This document shows positions 44,274-56,200 of a DNA stretch of 64,000 nt, one piece after another. Made by a program: the position numbers and the translations under genes. The stretch covers positions 23,885,033 through 23,949,032 of the forward strand of contig NC_067201.1 in the NCBI RefSeq assembly GCF_000699445.3. Reading direction: 5' to 3'. The stretch is from Schistosoma haematobium. Lineage: Eukaryota > Platyhelminthes > Trematoda > Strigeidida > Schistosomatidae. The number at the start of each line of letters is the position of its first letter. The stretch's first letter is position 1. The notes beneath the pieces were generated by a model, which was given only the letters and a program-made list of their open reading frames with translations, was not told where the DNA came from and did not search any database.

Positions 44274-47200
44274 CTTGGTAATGTATTGGGAATCATTCCA
44301 GTGTGTGTGTGTGTGTGTGTGTGTGGGAGAGAGAGAGGGAGAGGTAAACGGAGAAAAAGAATAATTTATTTATATGGAATTAATCGAATGTACGTTAAAA
44401 AAAGAAGTTAAAACATGGAGTTCAGCGAAGGGACCGTCCGATCGCGTCTATGTACATCTACCAGTTTACCTGCTCTTGTGGAGCAAGGTACAGTGACCTT
44501 AGTCAGTGATCACTTTCAACATAGATACGGGAATATGTCCTAGTTTTATTCTATAAAAGTGAGAGGAAAGCAGTTAAGAGTTCCATACTTGAACACTTAA
44601 TCAATTGTAGTCATTCTACGGATCCACAATTTGATTTTAAGGTTGGAAATATGATTCGTTCAAATTTATCTAGATATCTTTGTATTCAACTCCTGAACAT
44701 AACCAAAGCTCTTACTATCTATGAACTCAAGCAAGAACTATACGTACAAAAGAGGTACGTCCTATCGTTATCGTTACCATGGCCTTAATTATTATTATTA
44801 TCCACTAAATTGTGTCACCGTCCACCATTGTCTTCAATGAGCTACTATCTTATAACAATCTTGGTCTTGGGTTCAAATCTCGTGGGTCAGGATCGTAGCT
44901 GCGCACTACTGAGGTGTCCCATACTAGGATTAAACGACCGTCTAGTGTTTCCAGGTTTCTCATGGTGATCTAGCTTGAATTGACTCATGAATTCAGCTTT
45001 TCTGATCGTTCCATCATGCAAATGAAGCTAATATTAATGGCAGTTTAAATAATCTAATCAATCACATGCTATTCTCCTTTCTTCTATGCTATTCGTTTCA
45101 TTAAAACAACATTTTACATATAGTATGAACTTACCTCAGAACGTGTAATTAATAAACGCATTAATGCATAATCTTTTGTTCCTAAACCAGCCATTGAATC
45201 ATGTAACCATTCAGCAATTAGACCGGGACGATCGATTGCATATCGTACTAAGTGTGAAGAGTGAATCAACAAAGAACAATGATAGAACTTTATGTATGAT
45301 ATCAAAGAGATGATTAGTTTACTTTCTTATTGAAAGTACAAATTAAAAGTCAAAATAGCTGATTAGTTTACATATTTGAAGAACATGAATGCTTCTAGTT
45401 ATTGAACCTGGAATCAAAACAATTATCACTCGTTTTTTACTACTGTGGTGTGTACTACTTATATCGACAGGTATAAGTAGTATGTATTATCAATTAAAAG
45501 TGAAATGCCTGGAGGCAGAAGGTTGAGAAAATCGAAAAGAGAACGGGAACAGAAAGTGATTGGTATAGAGATGAAGGAACAACAAAATCGGAGAAAATTG
45601 AACATATGGTATTCACATTTTTAATGGATTGTAAACATAGACCAATCATTCTAAATGGGTATGGTCGTAGCTAGCAGTGAGGTCCAAGACCCAAGTATCG
45701 TCCCGTTCAGGACTCATCAGCTGGATTTATGTGAATCCCAGGGTTGGTGCGTCCTGGATTCCACTCTTAGCCACTATCCATCTCTACTTATATGGCAATC
45801 CGCATAGGATGTGCATATGCCAATGAGAAGATCCAAACAATCAATACCAAAATAAAGTAAACCGAACACTTTTTCTAAAATTGGTCAAATATTTCACCTT
45901 AGTAAACTTTAACTAATGATCTGATCTATTCACCAAATTAAACACAGAAATAAAATATTAATCAGTAGTGGTCTTATCATCACGAATGCTTGATATCTCA
46001 CTAGATCAATACCATTCAACAAATCATTTCAAACTTTTCAACGAAGCCCATCCAAATATCTAGTTTACTATGGAACATGGTAATGAAAACAAGTACCATT
46101 TTCTCAATAGGTATCGCTTTCATGTTACCACTAACAGTGTATATAAGTTTACATGTATCTGCCAACACAGTTACATTGGTAGAACAGAAAGGAGAGCCCT
46201 ATGTCCTATTCAAAGAACATATTCCGAAACGTTTAAAGTCAAATTGATTAAAAGCATTCAGCATTGTCATCTCAAGACATCTCCTTGACACAAGGTATGA
46301 AATCAATACACTGAATTCTTTCAAAGTGAATAATAAACAATCAAACTCCAATCTTTTGAAATTTTTCAATTGAGATCATGAATCGATTGATGTTAGACCA
46401 CCATGGAAAACCTGAAAGCACTGGACGGCCATTTTGTCCTAATGTGGAACTCCTCAGCAGTGTGCATACACGACCCCGTTCATGGGATTCCAACCCAGGG
46501 CTTCCAGTTTCACGCGTGAATGCTTAACCTACTGGACCACTGAGCCGGCGTTCAACGGTGTTATTGTCTAACTTCAACCAATCCACGAAATTTCGCGACC
46601 ATCTTCGACTGTACTGAGGTAGATATCTGTCTCTATCCGACACGGATTAGTTCCACTGGTCACGGCTTCTCACTAGAACTCAGAGAATTCCCTCACGAAG
46701 CTAGTCAATAGTGAGCACGTAGTAATTATCAGTATGGGATTGTAGAGATTATTAAGTTTTTAATTGAGATCATGAATCGATTGATGTTAGAAATTTGCCG
46801 AAGTGGTAGCGATCAAACGTCCAAAACCAGATCTATGTACCCAAAAAAGAGACAGTAATGAATCTTTGTCCTTCTCTTATGTATATGTATGTTGTTTCTG
46901 GCAAAACTTCTAGTGAACACTGATTGGATAAAATGCTTCTTAGTATTTCCTGAGCCTTTCTTGGCTTTTACGAGTTTTCTGGATCATCCCAACCCTTTTT
47001 AACAGTCGATAAAAAATCCACCGTTGTCTACTGTAAGTTCTGAATATTTATTAAGTTCATGTAACGATCTAAGCTAGAAAACTTCTGAGAAACTGAAATC
47101 CCGATGTTCACTCGAGACTACAGAGCAAATCGTGGTCCTTGGATCAAAGCACGTGTGGTTGGAAGACTAGGCCAAGTTATGTACGAGGTAAAGGTGGGAA

Positions 47201-50200
47201 GAGATACGTGGACTAGACACCGAACATAACAAATAATTATTTACTTCTAGCATAGAACTTATCGGTAGTGCGGATACACTACCGTAACGCAACAGTTTGC
47301 ATCCAGGACTTTGGGTTTAGTGATAAAGTGTGATCCGTAGAGTTTAAACGTGTCGTGTGTCAAGGAGTTACCTAATGAAAACAATAGAATATGATCTCAA
47401 AATATTGTAAATTGATTAAAGTTAAACTTATACATGATTGTATTCTGGCTCAGTAATTTAGAGGTCAAGAGTTTGCGGACGATATTGAAGGTCAAGCGTT
47501 CAGTCTCCGGTGATATGGTTATGAAAGTGTATTTCTGATGAGTTCCATACTAGGACAAAACAATAGATCAGTTCTTTCATATTTTCAATGGTTATCCAAT
47601 TTAAATCAATTAATGATCTCAATTTTTTTGGTTAGCGTTTTTTTAGTGAGTTAGTTTTCTGCGGGATGGGGTCGCTAAACCCATGTCCAACCCTCCCCCT
47701 TTATCCGGGCTTGGGACCGGCAGTATCCCTCTGAGGTACTCCAGGCGGAGTAGTAGGTCTCAATATACACAAAGCGAAAAGCAAGATTCTTCGATACAAC
47801 ACAACATGCACCGATCCAATCACAATTGACGGAGAAGGTTTGGGAGATGTAAAGTCCTCTACATATTTGGACAGGACACATATTGAGGAAAGCACCCAAC
47901 TGCGTCACAAGACAAGCCCTCACATAGAATCCTCAAGGCCAAAGGAAAAGAGGAAGACCAAACAACACATTGCGCCGGGAAATGGAGATAGACATGAGAA
48001 GAATGAACAAAAATTGGATGGAACTAGAAAAGAAGGCCCAGGATAGAGTGGGTTGGAGAATGCTGGTCAGCGGCCTATGCTCCATTAGGAGTAACAGGCG
48101 TAAGTAAGTAAGCAGTGATCTCAATAAATTTTTAACTATTTCCATGACTTCATAACGACAATTACAAATTTTTATTCAAATATCAATAGTAATAAATCTA
48201 TCTTTTGAACTTACAGATAGCAACAAGAAGTTTACGATAATCACCTGATGTCTCCGATTCAATATGTTCCAATAAAGTTTTACCATACATCTAAAATAAT
48301 AGAAGGAAATAAACTTCAATTTAAACTAAACATCAGAAGTTTTTCAACGAAACATTAATCTTATACTCACTAGTGATTGTCATTTAAGGTAGAAGATTTG
48401 ATTGAACATCTCTGTGAAACTCCATATTCGAACAATACAACTATTCAAATATTTTCTAGATGATATCATTATCACTGGTTGAAATCATGAGTCAATTGAA
48501 GCTACACCACCATGGAAAACCCGGAAGCACTGGACGGCTGTTTCTTCCTAGTATGGGACTCCTCAGCAGTGAGCATCCACGATCCCGCACCCCGCGGGAT
48601 TTGAACCCTGGACCTATCAGTCTCGCGCCAGGCACTTAGCCAACTATACCACTGAGACGGATAGGTCCCGGGTTCGGCGTGCGGGATCGTGGATGCGCAC
48701 TGCTGAAGAGTCCCATACTGGGATGAAATGACCGTCCAGTGCTTCCGGGTTTTCCATGGTGGTCTAGCTTCAATTGACTCATGATTTCAATCAGTGAATT
48801 TTCTAAAATCTTCACAAAACCCCTTCTGATATCATTATGTAACGAAACATTCACTTCATATTAAAAATGATGGTTTCGTTAGATGTATCATTTCAGCAAG
48901 AGTATAACTGGTGCACAAACCAATCAGATTTAATATAGCAGGTCTTGGATTTTAGCGGGAAACTCATTCACTTATTTGGATAAATAGGGTTTTGATATTT
49001 TAGTTGATGTCAGTTTGTGAGGATAACATTAAATCTAATTCCTAACGTTAGCGTTCAACTGTGAATCCTAATCATAGTTCCTCACACTAATCTATAACTC
49101 TCATTTATTTATTTATTTAAACAAATAAACTTGGGTGCAAAGAAGCACCGAACACATATACGTCACACGAATCACTTGATTTGTGTATGGGTTGTGATAC
49201 TACTCGGGTGCCCAGACCGAAGAAGGTGGTTTTCGTAGGGGGCAACATTCAGAGTTTTCGACCTAAAGGTTTGATCCACAAGGCAGTGGAGCGACGTAAA
49301 AAGATGGAGTCCCATGGTAACTGGTAACCAATAATTGGTTCATACGCCATTTGTTCCTTTAGGATCTTGGAGTTCATATACACCATTGGTTTGGAATCAG
49401 GATTTTCCAACTCCCCTCGATGGACTCTCCGTGTCCACCAACCCGGTTCGAGCACCTGCTGGACATTCAAATTTTTGTCATCTCAATTTCATAAACAACA
49501 CTTCAGTGGCGAGAAGACAGTGAGTAGGACTTCCCTGATAGTGTCTGTATACTTGTGGCCATATGAGATTATTTCGAAGAAGATACACGTCAGTAATTCA
49601 GATTTATGAAGATCTAATTATCCTACAATCAAAAATACTCAGATGTCATATTCTTAATAGAGAGTGTGAGATTGCCAATAAATTCAACTATTCGTAGGTA
49701 ATTCTAATCAAGCAAATATTCTTCTCAAGATGTCAACTGTCTTTTATAAAATTGGGTTAACCAGTCATTTGTAGATTAATGTATTGATGTTAGACCACCA
49801 TTGAAAACCTGAAAACACTGGAAAACTGTTTCATCCTATTGTGAAACTTCTTAGCAGTGCGCATCCACAATCCCGCTAGCAGGTTTAGGACCCAGAGCCT
49901 TCGGTCTCACAAGCGAACGCTTAACACCATTGGATGCCGGCTCAGTGGTCTAAAAATTAAGCGTTTGCGCGTGAGACCAAAGGCTCTGAGTCCGTATCCC
50001 GCGCACTGCTGAGAAGCCTCACAATAGGTCGAAACTGCCGTCCAATGGTTTCAGGTTTTCAATTATGGTCTAACCTCAATCAGTTTATGATCTTGATCAA
50101 AAACTTAATCATCTTCACAACCCCATAGTGATGAATCAAATTCATTAAATGATCTAATTAGATATACTTAGAATAACTTATCTATACTAAATAAATCGGT

Positions 50201-53200
50201 AATTCATAAATATAATAAAACTTACTTTGAAATAGATTTCAGATGTTAAATATAATTGATATGGTGTTCTATTGCATATAACCCGTGTAATACGTTTTTC
50301 ACTAGTACCAACCCGACTTTATAGAAAAAATAAAGAAATACATTTTTATCAGTTTAGGGGTTGTGGAGATTGTTAAATTTTTTTGATTGAGATCATGAGT
50401 CGATTGATGTTAAACCAACATGGAAAACCTGGAAGCACTGGACGGCCATTTCGTCCTATTGTGGGACTCCTCGACAGTGCGCATTCACGATCCCGTTCGC
50501 GGGTTTCGACATTAACATCATTGGATGCCAGCCAGTTCAGTGGTCCAGCAGGTTAAGCGATCGCGCGCGAGACTGAAGGCCCTGGGTTGGAATCCCGCGA
50601 ACGGGGTCGTGGATGCGCACTGTCGAGGAGTCCGACAATAGGACGAAACGGCCGTCCAGTGCTTCCAGGTTTTTCATGGTGGTCTAACATCAATCGGTTC
50701 ATGATCTCAATAAAAAACACATTTTTCTTTATTTAAACATAACGTTATGGTGACGCCCATCATTAAAAAACAATTACAGTTTACAACACTAATCAACAGC
50801 TATTGGATTCGAATATGGAATTTGTCGGCGGTACTCATCTACGACGCTAACGGTGGTCAAATCAAAGATCTTCAGGTCTCGTAGTTAGTGTTAAACTCTT
50901 CTAACATTGAGTTGTCTGGTAATAGTTTAATAGTTTCTATAAATACACGATATTACGTAATCATCTTCCAGCACCTTTGTGATGTGTTCTACTGATGTCG
51001 ATAGATATAAGTAGTATGTCTGATCAATCGAAAATGAAATCAATGGAGGTAGAAGTTTATGAAGATCAAAAAGAAGAGAACAAGAACAGAGAATGATTTC
51101 TATGGAAACAAAGGAACAATGAAGTCTAAGACGATTGATTAACATTTTACGAATGAAGTATTGTACTGTATAGTTCTCAAATTGTACTAAGACATTCTAC
51201 AATTGTGTATTCAAGTATATTTGATTATCCCCAATTTTGTACTCGTTCACTACACCATTAGTGTGTAACTGCGTTATACTTGATCGATCTAATAAATACC
51301 GCTGGTTATAGCTTCTCACCAAAACTTTCAGAATCACTTGTTGAAACTATTCACTAGTTAAGACGTCACTGGAATGATTTACAGTAACAAACTAACATTA
51401 TGGTAGTGATGACCTTTGTTATCATCCCCAGAGTCACCAGGCAAGTCTTAACTTGGAATTCTGAAGGGAAAAGTACAAGAAAAAGATTAAAGAATTAAAA
51501 GGATAAATAACAATTGAAAAAGATTGCTTAGCACAGAGTTGTTTAGAGAATCTTGATGGGCAAACTATGCTTCCCCACTAGGGGTAACAAGCACAAGTAT
51601 ATAAGTAAGTAATATAAGTTATTGGTGAATTAATACTGAATGAACGAGAACACAAGTGGGGACAACCAAATGTACTTCTATACATTAGAGAATGTTTTTA
51701 TAAAATCTGGGAATCATACAGTAAATACTTTATTTGCAAAATACCTATCAATTGTCTCAAACTTAATTGTCCCTTCGTTTCCCCAATAATCATTCTCTGT
51801 TCTTGTCCCCTTTTCTTCGATATGCTTAACCTTCTGTCACCAGGCATTTCACGTTCGATTGATGATATACATACTACTTATATCTGTTGACATCAGGAGT
51901 ACACGCCATAATAACACCGAGTTACGACTTTATTGAAATCTAATTGATTTAGGTCATGAACCGATTGATCTTAGACTACCACTTTTGGAAACCTGGGAGC
52001 ACTGGACGGCCGTTTCGTCCTATTGTGGGACTCCTCAGGAGTGCGCATCCACGATCCCGCTTGCGGGGTTCGAACCCAGGGCCTTCGGTCTCGCGCACGA
52101 ACGCCCAACCAACTGGACCACTGAGCCAGCATCCAGTGGTGATAGTGTCTAACATCAACCAATCCACGAAATTGCGCGACCAACTTCCATTGTACTGAGG
52201 TAGATACCTGTCTCTACCCGACATGGATTAGCTCCACTGATCACGGCTTCTCACTAGAACTTAATAATCTCCACAACCCCTATACTTGAAATCTTATTAT
52301 TGACGAATAAAATATTTCTGTTAGCAATGATATATTTACGTAGGAATTCTGAAAACTATAGATTCCGCCTTAGTAATCTGCTTTAGTATCATAAGAGGTT
52401 TGGTGGATATTATTGTAATTTTAATAGTTGAAATCAGGAGTCAATTGAAGCTAGACCACTATGGAAAACCTGGAAGCACTAGACGGCCGTTTCGTCCTAT
52501 TAAGCAAGATCTAAACCCAGGATCTATCAGTCTCCCGCGCCAACGCCTAAACTGTAGACCACTGAGCTGGCCGGCATCCAATGGTGTTGATATCTAACTT
52601 CAACTAATCCACGAAATCCAGTGACACATTCACCATTATCATCAGTGATTTACTATCTCGCAACAGACCTGGTTGAACTCCAATAGTCACTGCTTCGCAC
52701 TAGAACTCCAGGATGTGGATGTGTGGCTCAATTTCGTGGATTAGTTGATATTAGATATTAACACTATCCAATGCCGGCTCAGTGGTCTAGAGGTAAAGTG
52801 CTCGCTTGCGAGACTGATAGATCCTGCATCCGAATCCTGTGAGGCAGGATCGTGTATGCGCATTGCTGAGGAGTCCGACAATAGGACGTAACGGCTTTTC
52901 ATAATGGTCTAGCTTCAATTTACTCATAATCTCAACTATTAAAATTACTGTAATATTCACAAAACCCCTTCTGATATTATAAGCATTTGTCCAATAGGGA
53001 AGCTACACTTAGAGATTCTGAAATATTCTTCCAAAAAATGATTGGATGGAGCATCTTCAGCTCTTTCTGAACTTCTTAAAACTTCCTCAAGTTCATCCGT
53101 TAGTCATCCTCACATTATCTATAAGTATGTTTGTATTTAAAATCGTCTCAAATCATCATATACATATAACAATAACTTACCCAACTCCTGAAGCATATAG

Positions 53201-56200
53201 ATCTTTAGCATCAGCTTCAGCTAATTCATGATTAATGATTGAATTGATACCTTTTTCAGGTATTGCTTTCAATTGTAATACTGGTATCTCATCACGTTCA
53301 GCTTGAACTAAACACATTAATGCATATTCATAATCACCGCTTATTTCTTTTTTCATATCAGTAACTAATGAACGTTCTGATTCTTTTATTTGTTTGTTTA
53401 TTGAAAGATATTCAAGTGTAAAATAGAAAACAAAAACTAGAGGATAATCTTTTGTTTATGTATGAACCGGATATAGATTGGAAATAAAGTATGCTCAATG
53501 TACAATGGTGTTGATGCACGCTGATTGGCTAATTCTTATCCAATCAATATTAGTCGATCCTTGAAGAACACTTTAGAATCTTCTCATATAAGAAAATAAT
53601 CAATATATTTTTACATTTTTCCTATTGTGTTTCATACTTCCATCTACCCCTTGTTATTCCTGTTTAACCATGTTTTGATTTGGGGACTTGTCGAGTGAAT
53701 TGGAGTCCAAGAATATTAAGCAGTAAGAATAGCTTGGTTTGTAATAAGAGAGAATTATGACAGTGGTGACAAAGCAAAAGGAAACCGAATTCAAGATATT
53801 CATATCAGATGACCAGCCCAACTAAATACTAAAACAACTGCAAGCAAAACTTGTTGCGGTTGTCGGACACTTTTGACTCAACAGCTTAACATTCACTGCT
53901 TGTGTACATATGCTAATTCAAGTACGTCTTGTGATGCATTTGCTAGCAGCATCTTAGAATTCATCTATTACCCTAAAAGTGGAAATACTTTTCTCATGTG
54001 GCTCAAACGTTTGGAAGATATATTTAGAATAGAATTCTGTAAACAAGATGACATGTGGAAGTCTCGGTTGTTGGTAGGTAAGTTAGGAAGTAATGAACAT
54101 GCACGTTATGCTGACCATGTATTACCAACATTATGTAATACATACAAAAAGGATATGAATGTCTATGATATGTGACTTAAAAAAGTAACATATGATTGAT
54201 TACGGAGTGTGAACTGACGCGAACAGCTTACTACTGATTATTGATTTGTATTCTGAACTTACTGAGTATAGACTACTTACATTTATGTTAAAGTTATTAT
54301 ATAGCCTATATTCTGGTTCTCTATATTTGGATGTAAATCATGTGTCTGGTATAATACGTGTCTAGTCTGTGCATAGCCTATCAATCGAGTATCCAGTCTT
54401 ACTTACTTACGCCTGTTATTCACAATGGAGCATAGACTGCCGATCAGAATTCTCCAACCCAGTCTGTCCTGGGCCCTCCTTTCCAGTTCTATCCAATTTT
54501 GCTCATTTTTCTCATGTCCGTTTTCATTTCTCAGCGTAATGTGTTCTTTGGTCTTCCGATTCTCCTTTGGCCTTCAGGATTCCAAGTGAGGGCTTCCATT
54601 GTGAGCCAGTTGGGTGTCTTCTTCAATATGTATCCTGTCCACTTCCAGCGATTCTTTCTGATTGCTTCCCTCGCTACAATCTGGTTTGTTCTCTCCCACA
54701 GTAGATTGCTGTTGATAGTGTCTGGCCAAAGGATCCGAAGTATTTTGCGTAGACAACTGTTAATAAACACTTGTATCCTATGCATGATGTCTTTAGTAAT
54801 TGTCCAAGTTTCCACCCCATCCAATACAACTGTCTTGACACTTGTATTGAAAATTCTGACTTTGGTGTTGGTTGACAGACAGTTGTTTTGAGTTCCAGAT
54901 GTTTCTCAATTGTAAATATGCTGCTCTTGCTTTACCGATCCGCGCCTTCACATCTGCATCAAATCCACCATGTTCATCAATGATGCTGTCCAGATATGTA
55001 CAGGTTTCCACATCTTCCAAATCTTCTCCGTCAATTGTGATTGGATTGGTGCATGTTGTGTTGTATCGGAGAATCTTACTTTTCCCCTTGTGTATGTTGA
55101 GACCTACTGCTGCTGAGTTTGCTGCTACATTGGTCGTCTAGTCTAGTCTAGTCTAGTCTAGTCTAGTCTAGTCTAGTCTAGTCTAGTCTAGTCTAGTCTA
55201 GTCTAGTCTAGTCTAGTCTAGTCTAGTCTAGTCATAATATCATCTTGATCACCGGTTGTACCACTGAATATTAAAAATAAATCGCGGGAAACAGAAAAAG
55301 AAAACATTTTTATTCTCTACTTGTACCAGTCTAGCAATGGGATGTGAAAGTTGAAGTACATTACGCTGAATAATGCCAACCTATGTCCAGTATGGCTTCC
55401 TGCAGGCTATATTTAACTATCGAATATCTAAACATGGTGAAAGTCATTTCGACTAGTAGTCACAGTACAACATGATCGATAGAATAGAGTCAACGCTAAA
55501 GACTAGACAGATATGACATTGGTTGCTACTGCTTTAATGGCTGATCAATGTAAACATTAGTATTACAAATTGTACTTAAACTTGTCAACCAAAGAATGAA
55601 CAACCTAATATATGATCGTATACTATTTCAAATAGTAAGGTAACAACTACTAGTTTTACAAAAGACAATAGTATTAATTCGGGGTCGTGGATGAGCATTA
55701 CTGGAGAGTCCCACAATAAGACGAAACGGCCGTCCAATGCTTCCAGGTTTTCCATGGTGATCTAGCTTCAATTGACTCGTAATCTCAACTAATGACATTA
55801 CTACAATCATCACAAAACCCCTTCTGATACTAATCAACATATGCTCACTAGTGACTGGCTTCAAAGAGGTATATCCTGGAGTTCTAGTGAGAAGCCGTTA
55901 CTAGTGGAGTTCAACCAGGTCTGTTGTGAGATATCAACTCACTGAAGACAATAGTGTACGTTGGCGCAACTTCGTGGATTGGTTGAAGTTAGACATTAAC
56001 ACCGTTGGATGCCGTTGCAACTTCAATTGACTCATGATAGTATCAATTCAATTGTGAATTCCATAGTGAAACTATTACAGTTAACATATCAATAGATGAT
56101 AAATGTAACAAACATAACTTACCTTCAATTCCTTTGTCTTTGAGTACTAAGAATGAAAAAGATAAACAAGAGTTTATTCAGAACTAGATGTATATCATGA

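Noticed and set aside
55136..55233. CRISPR-like regular spacing
   Set aside because: It is a plain pentanucleotide microsatellite with no spacers, in a eukaryotic genome.
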